Shown piece by piece: positions 1 to 8,695 of a stretch of DNA of 64,000 nt. Position 1 is the stretch's first letter. Every line of letters starts with the position of its first letter. The stretch covers positions 62,001 to 126,000 of the forward strand of contig NZ_JBBYXL010000001.1 of assembly GCF_039655865.1 (NCBI RefSeq), read 5' to 3'. Made by a program: the position numbers and the translations under genes. A model generated the notes under the pieces. It saw only the letters and a list, made by a program, of their open reading frames with translations. It ran no database searches and was not told the origin of the DNA. Source of the DNA: Prosthecobacter sp. SYSU 5D2 (GTDB lineage Bacteria; Verrucomicrobiota; Verrucomicrobiia; Verrucomicrobiales; Verrucomicrobiaceae).

Positions 1-2
1 GC

Positions 3-899
3 GCATCCGACACCTATTTCAAGACACCCCTGTCCATCCTCAGAAGCGGAGGCTCGGCGCTGGAGGCTCTCTGTAACGCCCTTTGTTGCGGAACCGTCAA
101 TGCCGGCATCGGCTTCCGGAAACTGAATGGTGAGGAGGCCTTCGCCTGCCTGCTTGAAGAGACCGCCAACGAGGCCAAAGAGCCGGAGAGCCCTCCGGCA
201 GATTTCACGCTCACGGATGCATGCAATGAGGCCATGTCCAGGGAGGACTCCACCGCCCTCTGGCAGGCCGCCCTGGTGGGGGCTGGTATCTGCAACCTCA
301 AAGGAGCCACCCCAGAGTACATAGCGCAGTGCTGGGCCAAGCATGGCCAGGAAACAGGCGTCTTTTTCACGATCAAAGGCCACTGGTTATGGAATGCGCT
401 CCATTCTGAACGGAAGAAAACCGGGTGGAAGGTGGACGCCGGCCGCAAGCCGCTCTCCTGGCGTGAGTTCCGTATCCTGGCCGCCATCCTTTCCGTCCAG
501 ACCAATCAGGCCGGTTTTGCCTTCATCGGCTGGGAGACCATCCAAGCCCGGGCCTGCGGCTACCACAGGAAGGACCTTTTGGCAGCCTCGTGGTTTGACC
601 TGCCCCCCCACTGCCAGCCCTTGAGCCGTGCCCAGATCCGCACCGCCTGCCAGAACCTGGAGGCCCTGGGCTTCTTCGCCCGCGTCCGCTATTCCACCGG
701 CCCGCGTGGCGGTTACTTGGCCTACAGCTTCCGCCACCCGCGCCCGGCGCTCATCGAAGCCGTGAAACTCTGGAAGCAGCAAAACAACGCCTTCGCCCTC
801 AAAGCCGCCACCCACCGCGCCGAAGACCTGGCCGCCTTCCGCGCGGCCAAAGGCGCGCCAAGCTCCAGCCAAGGCTGCCCCAAGCATGCGCCAACATAA
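3..899 (+). CDS. Hypothetical protein, 5' end outside the window
   Basis: The reading frame is open from base 3, so the gene enters from outside the window; an internal ATG at 234 would give 221 residues, but coding-like sequence continues upstream of it. I do not recognise the family. The visible part is soluble, with no signal peptide or membrane segment. Residues encoded around 620-730 (LSRAQIRTACQNLEALGFF followed by RGGYLAYSF) have the spacing and amphipathic pattern of a winged helix-turn-helix, as in plasmid or phage regulatory and replication proteins; this is inference from pattern only. The C-terminus is Ala/Lys-rich. It converges on the broken membrane-protein gene at 925-1358. Real coding status is likely from the long open frame and codon use; function is unknown. 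Confidence 0.6.
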   Translation, partial: ASDTYFKTPLSILRSGGSALEALCNALCCGTVNAGIGFRKLNGEEAFACLLEETANEAKEPESPPADFTLTDACNEAMSREDSTALWQAALVGAGICNLKGATPEYIAQCWAKHGQETGVFFTIKGHWLWNALHSERKKTGWKVDAGRKPLSWREFRILAAILSVQTNQAGFAFIGWETIQARACGYHRKDLLAASWFDLPPHCQPLSRAQIRTACQNLEALGFFARVRYSTGPRGGYLAYSFRHPRPALIEAVKLWKQQNNAFALKAATHRAEDLAAFRAAKGAPSSSQGCPKHAPT

Positions 900-924
900 G
901 GGGCATGGCCTGATGAAGCGGCCG

Positions 925-1358
925 TCAGTCCTGCCGCTCCCGGGCGGCCCGCTCCATCGTTGCATTCATGGTTTTATCGAGGTCGGCATGAAGCTGTTTC
1001 TGCTGCTTGGCCAACGGGCTGTCGTATTCCGTCCAGCGGACGGTCCGGTGGATATTATACCACATCAGTAGGGTGCAGAGCCAAGTCAGCCACAGCGGCC
1101 ACTCGCAGCGGATGGAGACAATGGCATAAACCAACACGGCAAGAAGCACCAGGAACCCGGCACTGTAAAAACCGAGGCCAGGCTCAGCGCGGGCAGTTCA
1201 GCGACCCCAAACCACAGGCCTTCCATGGACCCTGTGGCAGTCCACCCTCCCAGCATGGAACCTGTGACCGTGGCCAGCAGGATGAGTCCAATCCGCCCCA
1301 ACATCGTTCCCAGGGCCTCCCGGAACGGTGCATATGGATAATCTTCAAAACGGATCAT
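925..1358 (-). pseudogene. Small multi-pass membrane protein gene broken by a one-base frameshift
   Basis: Two overlapping minus-strand frames read as one protein. The 5' frame begins MIRFEDYPYAPFREALG at 1358 and gives one hydrophobic helix. The 3' frame, ending at 925, gives two more (around LVLLAVLVYAIVSI and PLWLTWLCTLLMWYNI) and a charged tail ending RERQD. The switch falls at a run of five A (+ strand 1166-1170, T5 on the coding strand); adding one T there joins the frames into a continuous protein of 144 residues with three membrane helices. Without it, the upstream frame runs into an implausible Cys/Pro/Ser-rich tail. The span is 434 bases, one short of a multiple of three. It is either a real inactivating mutation or a homopolymer sequencing error. 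It probably follows the reductase gene at 1379-1942 in one transcript (20-base gap). Function unknown. Confidence 0.65.
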
Positions 1359-1378
1359 GGCGCTCCAGGGGGTACGCC

Positions 1379-1942
1379 CTAAACCGCCCCCTCTTTCCCC
1401 ACCTCATACCGCAGCTCCGCCATGCCCGCGCCCATCTGGCGGACGGACATCAGGCGCAGCACCGGGCTCAACACGCGGCGGGGAAAAAGCGGCTTGCCCT
1501 GGCCGAGGGTGGCGGAGCCGATCTGCACGATGAGCTCATCCAGCAGGCCAGCATCATAAAACTGCCCGGCCAGATCGCCACCGCCCACGATCCACAGGTT
1601 CCGGCCGCACGCCGCCGCACGCATGTCCGCATGGACGGCCCGCACATCTCCCTGGACGAAACGGATGTCCGCACCTTCGATCCGGGGCAGTTCGCGGCTG
1701 GTGAAGACCCAGGCCGGCTGGGCATACGGCCAGGCGGCACCCGTCTCTGCAACAACCGCTTCAGCATTGCGCAGCATCCATTCATACGTGGCCGCGCCCA
1801 TGGCCAGCGCACCCACCTGGGCGATGAATTCCGGGTAGCTGGAATCCTCCAGATCTCCCAGCGGAAACAGCCACTCCAGCGAGTCATCTTCCGTGGCCAG
1901 AAATCCGTCCAGAGTGGTGGCCGTGTAATATTGGGTTTTCAT
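1379..1942 (-). CDS. Dihydrofolate reductase family protein (RibD C-terminal-like)
   Basis: The 187-residue protein starts MKTQYYTATTLDGFLA, the typical opening of the RibD-C/DHFR-like reductase family, which binds NADPH in a Rossmann-like fold. Other family signatures are GALAMGAATYEWML and the nucleotide-binding segment NLWIVGGGDLAGQFYDAGLLDEL near the C-terminus. An upstream in-frame ATG at 2035 would add 31 residues, but they look non-coding and the family normally starts at this Met. Proteins of this type are usually stand-alone reductases of unknown substrate and are often annotated as 'dihydrofolate reductase family'; no riboflavin or folate genes are nearby. The gene lies 65 bp downstream of the toxin gene on the same strand and 20 bp upstream of the broken membrane gene. 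Confidence 0.85.
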   Translation of the reverse strand: MKTQYYTATTLDGFLATEDDSLEWLFPLGDLEDSSYPEFIAQVGALAMGAATYEWMLRNAEAVVAETGAAWPYAQPAWVFTSRELPRIEGADIRFVQGDVRAVHADMRAAACGRNLWIVGGGDLAGQFYDAGLLDELIVQIGSATLGQGKPLFPRRVLSPVLRLMSVRQMGAGMAELRYEVGKEGAV

Positions 1943-2007
1943 TTGGGGTGCGTGCTGTTTCTGAAGGCAGCGGTGATTTGATTTCAAGTGTCCAGATTCG
2001 TTCTTCA

Positions 2008-2928
2008 TCAGGACCAGGGCCCACCTGCTTGCCACTGCCGGGCAAAGCTCGCTGCTTTGCTCGCGCCAAGCGCAGGGGGAATGATGAATGCCGCAACGAA
2101 GCGAACGACCTCTTCAAGGCTCGGGTGCGGCTTGGTTCTCACTGACTTTTTGCAGAACGCATCCCACATGCCCTGGCGTCTCGGATCGCTCCAAAATTCT
2201 TCGCTGAATCCGGCCGGCACACTCTCAGGAAGAGCCTTGGCTCGCCGCTCAAACGTGGCCCGAATGGATTCGCTCACGGCTTGCCCGTCGAAGGCAAAGC
2301 CTTTGGCCAGGTGCCACAAATCAAAATAGTCCTTCATGCGCGTGTTCAAGAGGCCCAGCGTTACGGCCGCCTCGAACTTTTCCGCAATGGATGTCTCCAT
2401 GCGATAGGTGCGGACTTCCGGCGGCGGCATTCCCACCAGGGAAGGAATTGGCAACATGACTGGTTCAACGGCAAAGCCGTCGCCGTACCCCACATCTACC
2501 TGAACGTGCAGCCTGGCGCTGCCGAGCACTCCTTGAAACGTAACCCGCACGCCGGCATAGACCTCTTCAGCACGGATCGGTTCTGCTCGAACAGAAGCGG
2601 GGTCAAACACCACTCCATCGTCATTGACAGGCTCCACGCAGATCTCGGCAAAAACAGCCGTCAACGCCTCAGGGGAGGAATCTCCAAAACCCAGCAGGTC
2701 CACGTCTTTGGTAACGCGGTGCGGGACGTGCTGCCAGGCAGCGAACAGCATCGCTCCTTTGAGTATGAACCGGGTCCGGTATTTGGAAGCCGCCAGCCGG
2801 AACAACAGACGCTCAATCGCGTAGCGAGTCAAAAGCACGTTATAGTCCTGGCCCGTTTCTGTCATGACCTTGAGCAGGCGGTCACGCACCGATGCGGCAA
2901 CATTTTTGAGGGCGTTTTTCTTCTTCAT
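2008..2928 (-). CDS. abiEii: AbiEii-type nucleotidyltransferase toxin
   Basis: This 306-residue protein matches the AbiEii/AbiGii family: a DNA-polymerase-beta-like nucleotidyltransferase and toxin half of type IV AbiE toxin-antitoxin and phage-defence modules. Visible motifs are the N-terminal Arg/Lys helix region, FILKGAMLFAAW, the catalytic-type KDVDLLGFG (metal-binding Asp pair), TYRMETSIAEKFEAAV and MKDYFDLWHL, in the family order. Its start overlaps the stop of the upstream antitoxin gene by four bases (ATGA), indicating translational coupling. The last 20 or so residues (ALGASKAASFA and onward) look appended: their DNA contains a perfect 7-bp inverted repeat and a 12-base word shared with the repeat element near 8.7 kb, so the natural C-terminus may have been replaced by repeat-derived sequence. 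Confidence 0.88.
   Translation of the reverse strand: MKKKNALKNVAASVRDRLLKVMTETGQDYNVLLTRYAIERLLFRLAASKYRTRFILKGAMLFAAWQHVPHRVTKDVDLLGFGDSSPEALTAVFAEICVEPVNDDGVVFDPASVRAEPIRAEEVYAGVRVTFQGVLGSARLHVQVDVGYGDGFAVEPVMLPIPSLVGMPPPEVRTYRMETSIAEKFEAAVTLGLLNTRMKDYFDLWHLAKGFAFDGQAVSESIRATFERRAKALPESVPAGFSEEFWSDPRRQGMWDAFCKKSVRTKPHPSLEEVVRFVAAFIIPPALGASKAASFARQWQAGGPWS
2042..2072. repeat. Small hairpin and shared 12-mer in the 3' end of abiEii
   Basis: GCAAAGC (2042-2048) and GCTTTGC (2054-2060) form a perfect 7-bp stem with a 5-base loop. They are followed by TCGCGCCAAGCG (2061-2072), which recurs at 8681-8692 immediately beside the long inverted repeat in the sulfatase block. Both copies are preceded by a TTGC-containing stretch. 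This looks like part of a dispersed repeat family that has landed at the end of the toxin gene. Confidence 0.45.
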
Positions 2929-3527
2929 GCAACCAGCATCTCAAAATAGGGCCTCATGATGTTCGTCATCCGGCACACCTTGGCAGCCTGCCATAGCTCT
3001 TCTGAGCTTGCCTTCTTTTTTTGCCACGCATCGCGCAGCGCCTCAGCGGCCACTGCGGTGCCGACCTTGTTACGATACTTGAAACAGTCGGCCACCGTCT
3101 TGGCTGCACTGGTGATTTTCACCTTCACGCCGCTCATGAGGTGCTCTTCGATGCCATGAAGATAGCTCTCCCCAGAGGCCCAGGTGACATCAAGCTGAGG
3201 ACTCGTGATCCGTGGTCGCTTCACTCCCTTGGGCAGGAGAACATAGATCACCTCGGGGTTTTCCGTGGTCAGATCGTGAAAACGAAGGGCTGTCAGGAGG
3301 CACACCACGGCTTTGGGGCATCTGGCCGCCAGTTGAACCAGGGAATGGTTCTCCGTGATGTCGGCACTTTGGGGCATGTAAAGTCCACGTCCTGTTTTTC
3401 GCAGGGCTCCAGCCTCCACAAGCTCTTTGAGCCGGTAGCGCGGAACTCCCACTGCTGCCAGGTCCCGCGCACGGAAAACACCCTGCCTGGCAAGGGCGCG
3501 GATCTCTTTGGGCAGTCTGACCGTCAT
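2925..3527 (-). CDS. abiEi: AbiEi-type antitoxin / transcriptional repressor
   Basis: The 200-residue protein has the AbiEi architecture. An N-terminal winged helix (GVFRARDLAAVGVPRYRLKE, then LRKTGRGLYMP) binds the module's own promoter. The C-terminal domain contains CPKAVVCLLTALRFHDLT and ITSAAKTVADCFKYRNKVG, typical of the antitoxin domain that counteracts AbiEii. It is the first gene of the pair, as is usual, and overlaps the toxin start. In characterised AbiE systems the antitoxin represses its own operon by binding inverted repeats; the promoter just upstream (3534-3563) is AT-rich, unlike the surrounding GC-rich DNA. Start choice is firm: the -10 element sits directly in front of this ATG. 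Confidence 0.88.
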   Translation of the reverse strand: MTVRLPKEIRALARQGVFRARDLAAVGVPRYRLKELVEAGALRKTGRGLYMPQSADITENHSLVQLAARCPKAVVCLLTALRFHDLTTENPEVIYVLLPKGVKRPRITSPQLDVTWASGESYLHGIEEHLMSGVKVKITSAAKTVADCFKYRNKVGTAVAAEALRDAWQKKKASSEELWQAAKVCRMTNIMRPYFEMLVA

Positions 3528-3533
3528 GCTTTA

Positions 3534-3563
3534 AATATACATTATTACTTCACTTGTTGTCAA
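3534..3563 (-). promoter_or_regulatory. Promoter of the abiE operon, probably leaderless
   Basis: On the minus strand TTGACA (3563-3558) is followed after 18 bp by TATATT (3539-3534). The -10 box ends only six bases before the abiEi ATG (3527-3525), so a normal start point would fall on or next to the A of the ATG, giving an mRNA without a ribosome binding site. The AT-rich patch 3531-3565 stands out against GC-rich surroundings. Autoregulation by AbiEi is expected from the family. Confidence 0.6.
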
Positions 3564-3693
3564 TGAGAGTAAAAACGTATAGAGGGCGGCTTGGAGGGGA
3601 AGGTCTTCTCCTTGCTGCTACTTCGTGTGCAGCCTGCCTTTCCTGCCAGGGCACCCAGTCTATTGAGGGCATCGATTGGGACATCCTCGCTGC

Positions 3694-4143
3694 CTAGCTT
3701 TTAGGCTTCAGGGGAAAGGTGATGGGCGGACTCCAAGCAAAATAAAAGGGTGTCTTTTCGGTCCACTCTGATTCGGCGCCCATCAAAAAACGAAAGCCCA
3801 GGCGAATTGTATTTCCGGGTTGATCCGCTTCTTCCAGGGCCAGTAAGATGACTGTCGTGCTTGATCCAGGTTTCAGCTCGAAAAATTCCACATCATTTCC
3901 ACACCATCCGGGGTCCGCATTCACCCACTTGCCCTCTTTCAGTAACTCGATGGTGAAGAGGAGGTTGGCTGCTGAATAACCAGAATAGCTCACACTCTTT
4001 GGGGACCGGTTGGTGATTTCCAGCATCGGATACCCGCGCGAATCGAGATAGGCATGACTGATGGCTGGCAGCTCAGGAGATGCTCCCACCGCTGTGCCGA
4101 TCAAGACAAGGCAAAGGCAAATCAGTTGGAGTGCGTATGCCAT
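3694..4143 (-). CDS. Small secreted hypothetical protein
   Basis: The 149-residue product begins with a signal peptide (hydrophobic core LQLICLCLVLIGTAVG, likely cleavage after GAS or nearby). The mature part looks like a beta-sandwich: MLEITNRSPKSVSYSGYS, LFTIELLKEGKWV, LKPGSSTTVILLAL and IRLGFRFLMG suggest alternating strands of an immunoglobulin-like fold. I recognise no family. It is single, flanked by 166 bp and 174 bp of non-coding sequence, and diverges from the sulfatase block. The start at 4143 gives the full signal peptide. It is real coding sequence by composition, but its function cannot be assigned. Confidence 0.65.
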   Translation of the reverse strand: MAYALQLICLCLVLIGTAVGASPELPAISHAYLDSRGYPMLEITNRSPKSVSYSGYSAANLLFTIELLKEGKWVNADPGWCGNDVEFFELKPGSSTTVILLALEEADQPGNTIRLGFRFLMGAESEWTEKTPFYFAWSPPITFPLKPKS

Positions 4144-4317
4144 GGCGTTTTAGGGTCTCTTTTGAAGTTATCTTATTCGTTTCTCTGCCACAACTGAATT
4201 GTGGGTGGAGATGCCTGTGGGCGGACGGCAAGGGCAGGATGCGCGGAAATCTTGTCAGAAGCCACTTTCTGCATTCTCCCGAAAGCTCCGCGGCTTTAGG
4301 CCGTTGAACAGGGTCCG

Positions 4318-5970
4318 ATGATCAGCCGACTTTTCACACTCGCCTTGGGCCTGGGTTTGGCCCTGGCTCCCACGCTCTCCCAGGCGCAGGAGCGTCCAAA
4401 CATCCTGTTCTTCTTTGCCGATGACTGGGGCCGCTTTGCCAGCCTTTATGCGGAGGTGAACGGCAAGGGCGGAGTCAATGATGTGGTGAAGACGCCAAAC
4501 TTTGACAAGCTGGCGAAGAAGGGCGTGCTCTTCCGCAATGCTCATGTGAATGCGCCGTCCTGCACACCCTGCCGCAGCTCCTTGCTGTCCGGGCAGTATT
4601 TCTGGCGGACGGGGCGCGGTGCCATCCTGCGCGGAGCGGTGTGGGATGAGAAGATTCCGGCGTATCCGCTGCTGCTGAACGATGCGGGTTATCACATTGG
4701 CAAGACGTACAAGGTGTGGGGACCGGGCACGCCGTCAGACGCACCGTATGGCGGGCAGAAGTATGCGTTTCAGGCGGCGGGTGGCAAGTTTAACCAATTT
4801 TCACAAAACGTGACGAAGATGGTGGAGTCGGGCAAGGAAGTGGAGGCCGCGAAGGAGGAACTGTATGCGGAGGTGCGCGGAAATTTCAGCGACTTCCTGA
4901 AGGCCAATGAAGGCGGCAAGCCCTTCTGCTACTGGTTCGGCCCGACGAATGTGCACCGCACCTGGATCCAGGGCAGCGGCAAGAAGCTGTGGGGCATTGA
5001 CCCGGATTCGCTGAAGGGCAAGATGCCGCCGTATCTGCCGGATGTGCCGGTGGTGCGTCAGGACCTGGCGGATTACTTTGGCGAGGTGCAGGCCTGGGAT
5101 CACAGCATCGGCGTGCTGGTGGCGGAGCTGGAAAAATCCGGCAAGCTGGACAACACGCTCATCGTCATCAGCGGCGACCACGGCGCACCGGGCTTCCCGC
5201 ATGGCAAGTGCAACCTGTATGGCTTTGGCACCGGCGTGGCGCTTTCGATCACGGGCCCCGGTGTCAAGGGCGGCCGGGTGGTGGATGACTTTGTCAACTT
5301 GACCGACCTGGCCCCGACCTTCCTGGAGGCGGCAGGTCTGCCCGTTCCGGAGGTCATGACCGGCAAGAGCCTGTGGCCCGTGCTGAAATCCGACAAGTCC
5401 GGGCAGGTGGATGAGACGCGCACGCAGGTCTTCACCGGGCGCGAGCGGCATGTGGAGATCGCCCGCGCAGACTACAGCCCGTATCCGCAGCGGGCCATCA
5501 CGACGAAGGACCATCTCTTCATCATCAACTTCCGCCCAGACCGCTGGCCGCTGGGAGATCCGTATGGCCTGGGCACACCGGAGGAACCGTCCGAGGCCGA
5601 GATCATCGAGACAACGCGCGCCACGCATCCGGATGAAGATGCCGGTCCGACGAAGGCCTGGCTGGTGAAGGCGCGCACGACGCCTGAGTGGCAGGCGCAC
5701 TATGAATGGGTGTATGGCAAGCGGCCCAAGTATGAGCTCTATGATCTGCAGAAGGACCCGCACGAAACGAAGAACGTGGCGGAAGATCCGGCCTATGCGG
5801 AGGTGAAGGCGGCGCTGGAAAAACGCCTCATGGATGAGCTGGCCCGCACAGGCGACCCGCGCTTGGTCAATGACGGTGCCTACTTTGAAAACCCGCCGCT
5901 GTCCGGTCCTACCGATGACGGAGATGCCTCCAAGAAAGGCAAGGGCAAAGGGAAGGGCAAGAAGAAGTAA
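4318..5970 (+). CDS. Secreted sulfatase 1 (S1 family) with Lys/Gly tail
   Basis: A 550-residue formylglycine-dependent sulfatase that would hydrolyse a sulfate ester outside the cytoplasm. An Ala/Leu-rich signal peptide (to about residue 24) is followed by [13 protein letters not shown], whose Asp pair binds Ca. The maturation motif is C82-T-P-C-R, with Cys82 expected to become formylglycine. [15 protein letters not shown] is the second metal/substrate segment, and [19 protein letters not shown] is the typical C-terminal subdomain. Fold and layout are those of heparan-N-sulfatase/arylsulfatase-like bacterial enzymes; the substrate cannot be read from sequence. The last 14 residues are almost only Lys and Gly ([12 protein letters not shown]). 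It is first in the co-directional sulfatase/esterase run, 45 bp upstream of the esterase. Confidence 0.92.
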   Translation: MISRLFTLALGLGLALAPTLSQAQERPNILFFFADDWGRFASLYAEVNGKGGVNDVVKTPNFDKLAKKGVLFRNAHVNAPSCTPCRSSLLSGQYFWRTGRGAILRGAVWDEKIPAYPLLLNDAGYHIGKTYKVWGPGTPSDAPYGGQKYAFQAAGGKFNQFSQNVTKMVESGKEVEAAKEELYAEVRGNFSDFLKANEGGKPFCYWFGPTNVHRTWIQGSGKKLWGIDPDSLKGKMPPYLPDVPVVRQDLADYFGEVQAWDHSIGVLVAELEKSGKLDNTLIVISGDHGAPGFPHGKCNLYGFGTGVALSITGPGVKGGRVVDDFVNLTDLAPTFLEAAGLPVPEVMTGKSLWPVLKSDKSGQVDETRTQVFTGRERHVEIARADYSPYPQRAITTKDHLFIINFRPDRWPLGDPYGLGTPEEPSEAEIIETTRATHPDEDAGPTKAWLVKARTTPEWQAHYEWVYGKRPKYELYDLQKDPHETKNVAEDPAYAEVKAALEKRLMDELARTGDPRLVNDGAYFENPPLSGPTDDGDASKKGKGKGKGKKK

Positions 5971-6015
5971 GCCTGCGCCAAATGCCACCGCCCAGGTTAG
6001 ATGATATTTAACACT

Positions 6016-6981
6016 ATGAAGCGAATTTTCTCCGCGCTGGTCATGCTGCCGCTCGTGCTCGGCCTGGCCCTGCCGCTGCTGGCGGCCAAGCCTGAAAAGG
6101 GCCAGGCCAAAAAGAAAGCGGCAGCCAAGCCTGGCAATGCGGATGACATGTGGGTGGTGAGCCCGGTGCCGGAGCTGCCGGAGGGCGTGACGCATCACAC
6201 CTTTCACAGTGCGGCGATGAACCGCGACGTGGGCTACTGTATCTATTTGCCGCCCGGTTATGAAAAGGACACGGCGCGGCGCTACCCGGTGATTTATCAT
6301 CTGCATGGGGCCGGTGGCAATGAAGCGCGGTCGGTGTTTTCGGCCACGGTTTTGCAGGAGGGCATTCTAAAAGGCACGCTGCCGGAAATGATCATGGTGT
6401 TTCCCAATGGCGGACGGGCGACGATGTATCAGGATTCCGGCGATGGGCGGTTCATGGCGGAGACGGCCTTCGTGAAGGAACTGATTCCGCATGTGGATGC
6501 CACCTACCGCACAGTTGCAGAGCGGAAAGGGCGCTGCATCGAGGGATTCAGCATGGGCGGACGCGGTTCCACCAATCTGGCCATGAAACATCCGCACCTG
6601 TTCGCCTCCCTGTTTAACCAGAGCGGCAATGTCTATGCGGTGTCCGATGCGGCGCGGCTGCCCAATGCCTACCTGGGCGATGACATGGAACGCCTGCGGG
6701 CCAATGATCCGTACCTGAATCTGAAAAAGAACCTGGAGGACATCCAGGCGAACCTGCGCATCCAGGTGGCCTGCGGCACGGCGGACCCGGATCATCTGGT
6801 GACGGTGCGCGAATACCACGCGGCGCTCACAGCCGCCGGGAAGGAGCACAGCTACTTTGAGGTGGAGGGCCTGGACCACAATCAGAAGAAGATGATCGAG
6901 GGCCGGAAGGACACCTGGTTTGATTTCCACATCGAATCCCTGAAGCGCGGCGGCGTGGCGCTGCATTATCGCAAGCCTTAA
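6016..6981 (+). CDS. Secreted esterase (alpha/beta hydrolase, CE1/esterase-D-like)
   Basis: A 321-residue alpha/beta hydrolase. Signal peptide MKRIFSALVMLPLVLGLALP is followed by a Lys/Ala-rich linker (KPEKGQAKKKAAAKPG), then YPVIYHLHGAGG (oxyanion hole), the nucleophile elbow GFSMGGRGS, an acid in the GTADPDH segment, and a late His in LDHNQKK. This is the layout of carbohydrate esterases removing acetyl or feruloyl groups and of esterase D/PHB-depolymerase-like proteins. An upstream ATG at 6001 would add five residues; 6016 was chosen because it starts the signal peptide. Sitting between sulfatases 1 and 2, it probably removes acyl groups from the same sulfated glycan. The basic linker resembles the tails of the neighbouring sulfatases. 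Confidence 0.85.
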   Translation: MKRIFSALVMLPLVLGLALPLLAAKPEKGQAKKKAAAKPGNADDMWVVSPVPELPEGVTHHTFHSAAMNRDVGYCIYLPPGYEKDTARRYPVIYHLHGAGGNEARSVFSATVLQEGILKGTLPEMIMVFPNGGRATMYQDSGDGRFMAETAFVKELIPHVDATYRTVAERKGRCIEGFSMGGRGSTNLAMKHPHLFASLFNQSGNVYAVSDAARLPNAYLGDDMERLRANDPYLNLKKNLEDIQANLRIQVACGTADPDHLVTVREYHAALTAAGKEHSYFEVEGLDHNQKKMIEGRKDTWFDFHIESLKRGGVALHYRKP

Positions 6982-7010
6982 GCTGTGTCTGAATGTTGTT
7001 TGCACGGATC

Positions 7011-7019
7011 GCCTAACCA
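7011..7019. repeat. Recurring word GCCTAACMA (reference copy; all positions listed)
   Basis: This is the only intergenic exact copy, 11 bp before the sulfatase 2 start. By eye, GCCTAAC occurs 18 times in the window. Plus strand, at 7011, 10583, 12061, 13069, 13632, 15174, 40161, 43782, 44804 and 55605. As GTTAGGC, at 10997, 15796, 16567, 34447, 37644, 39639, 46218 and 58518. Eleven extend to GCCTAACMA (M = A or C): 7011, 10995, 13069, 15794, 37642, 39637, 40161, 43782, 44804, 46216 and 55605. Near-matches are at 10487, 19573, 38281, 47763, 48111 and 62354. CCTAAA is seen about seven times, CCTAAG once and CCTAAT not at all. Confidence 0.6.
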
Positions 7020-7030
7020 AAGATTGTTTT

Positions 7031-8581
7031 ATGAAGTCGCCTGTTTTTCTGCTGCTGGCCCTGTCGCTGGCCCTTGCCCAAGGGTCTGCCGGGGCGGAGA
7101 AGCCGCGCAATGTCCTCATCATCCAGACGGATGAGCATAACTTCCGCACCCTGGGCTGCTACCGCGACCAGATGCCGCCGGAGCAGGCCTACATCTGGGG
7201 GGCCGGAGTGAAGGTGGAGACACCGCACATTGACTCCATCGCCAGGCGCGGAGCGGTGTGCATGAGATACTATGCGACATCGCCTGTCTGCACGCCCTCA
7301 CGCGCAGCGCTGATGACCGGGCTGTATCCGCAGAACACGGGCAGCATCACCAATGACCTGCCCATGCTGGATGCGATGGAGACCTTTGCCGCAGTGCTGG
7401 AGCGCCAGGGTTATGACAATGGCTATGCAGGGAAGTGGCATCTGGATGGCGATGCCAAACCGGGCTGGGCACCGAAGCGGGCCTTTGGCTTCACGGATAA
7501 CCGGTATATGTTTAACCGCGGTCACTGGAAGAAGCTGGGCGAGGATGCGGACGGGCCAAAGGTGGCGGCGGTGGATGCCAAAGGTGTACCGAGCTATGAT
7601 CTGGGTGACGCCGATCCCAAGTCCTTCACGACGGATTATCTGACGGACCGCGCCATTGAGTTTGTGAAACGTCCGCGCGATGGAAAACCGTTTTGCTACA
7701 TGCTGAGCCTGCCGGACCCGCACGGGCCGAACACGGTGCGCGCGCCCTATGACACGATGTTTGATGCGGCGCAGTTCCAGCAGCCGCAGACGGCCTTGGC
7801 CAAAGGGGACAAACTACCGTCCTTTGCCCAGGTCATGCAGGACCGGTTTGTCGCGCGGCAGATGGCGCTGTATTTTGGCATGGTGAAGTGCATTGATGAC
7901 AATGTGGGCCGGTTGCTCGCCGCGCTGGAGGAGACCGGGCAGCTTGAAAACACGGTGCTCGTTTTCACCTCCGACCATGGCGACATGTGCGGCGAGCATG
8001 GCCGGCATAACAAGGGTATTCCCTGCGAGGGCAGTGCCCGCGTGCCGTTTGTCATTGCCGCGCCGGGCCTGGTCCAGGCGGGCACCGTGGTGCATGAGGC
8101 GCTGGGCACGGTGGACTTCAAACCGACGCTGCTGGGCCTGCTGGGTGTGGAAGCCAAAGCGGCCATGCAGGGGCGCGATGCCTCCACGCTGCTGCGCACA
8201 GGCCGCGCGCCGGAGGGCTGGAAGGACGAGGCCATCGTCCGCATTGGCGGCACCGGGCAGGGCACGGCAGGCTGGGTGGGAGTCTTTACCCGTCGGCACA
8301 AGCTGGTGCTCTCCCCCACGGATGCACCGGCCCTGTTTGACCTGGACACAGATCCTTTTGAAATGCAAAACCTGGCCGCTGATCCGGCGCAGCGCGGGCT
8401 GATCCGGGAACTGGGCACGAGTTTAAAAAACTACCTGGCCACCAGCGGAGATCCGCATGCCAAGTCCAGTCATGTCATGGCCGATGTAACGTGGGCCGTT
8501 TCTGACCAGGCGGAGTATGTGCCGCAACCGCGCCAGCCGCGCCCCGGTCAGGCCAAAGGCAAAGGTAAAGGAAAGAAGTAA
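7031..8581 (+). CDS. Secreted sulfatase 2 (S1 family) with Lys/Gly tail
   Basis: A 516-residue sulfatase: signal peptide (LLLALSLALAQGSAGA), metal segment VLIIQTDEHNFRTLGCY (Asp-Glu-His rather than Asp-Asp), maturation motif C87-TPSR followed by AALMTGLYPQNTG, YAGKWHLDG (substrate-side Lys/His), FTSDHGDMCGEHGRHNKG, and a C-terminal LFDLDTDPFEMQNLAADP. The DEH start and the 'GDMCGEHG' segment resemble choline-sulfatase/arylsulfatase-like groups, but the substrate is not assignable. The protein ends in a Gly/Lys run (KGKGKGKK). It begins 49 bp after the esterase and is followed by the 387-bp repeat-bearing gap, the only real break in the block. Confidence 0.92.
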   Translation: MKSPVFLLLALSLALAQGSAGAEKPRNVLIIQTDEHNFRTLGCYRDQMPPEQAYIWGAGVKVETPHIDSIARRGAVCMRYYATSPVCTPSRAALMTGLYPQNTGSITNDLPMLDAMETFAAVLERQGYDNGYAGKWHLDGDAKPGWAPKRAFGFTDNRYMFNRGHWKKLGEDADGPKVAAVDAKGVPSYDLGDADPKSFTTDYLTDRAIEFVKRPRDGKPFCYMLSLPDPHGPNTVRAPYDTMFDAAQFQQPQTALAKGDKLPSFAQVMQDRFVARQMALYFGMVKCIDDNVGRLLAALEETGQLENTVLVFTSDHGDMCGEHGRHNKGIPCEGSARVPFVIAAPGLVQAGTVVHEALGTVDFKPTLLGLLGVEAKAAMQGRDASTLLRTGRAPEGWKDEAIVRIGGTGQGTAGWVGVFTRRHKLVLSPTDAPALFDLDTDPFEMQNLAADPAQRGLIRELGTSLKNYLATSGDPHAKSSHVMADVTWAVSDQAEYVPQPRQPRPGQAKGKGKGKK

Positions 8582-8695
8582 ACAAGGTTGCCTCAAAAAT
8601 TCATTTTGTTCCCGCCATGCGTGACTTTTTCATACCCGCTACCGACAAAGCTGCCGAAAGAGCAGCCGCTGTGCCTTGCGTCGCGCCAAGCGAAG

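Noticed and set aside
4801..6306. Minus-strand open frame across sulfatase 1 and the esterase
   Set aside because: Overlaps two genes with full catalytic motifs; the translation is Arg/His/Leu-rich shadow.
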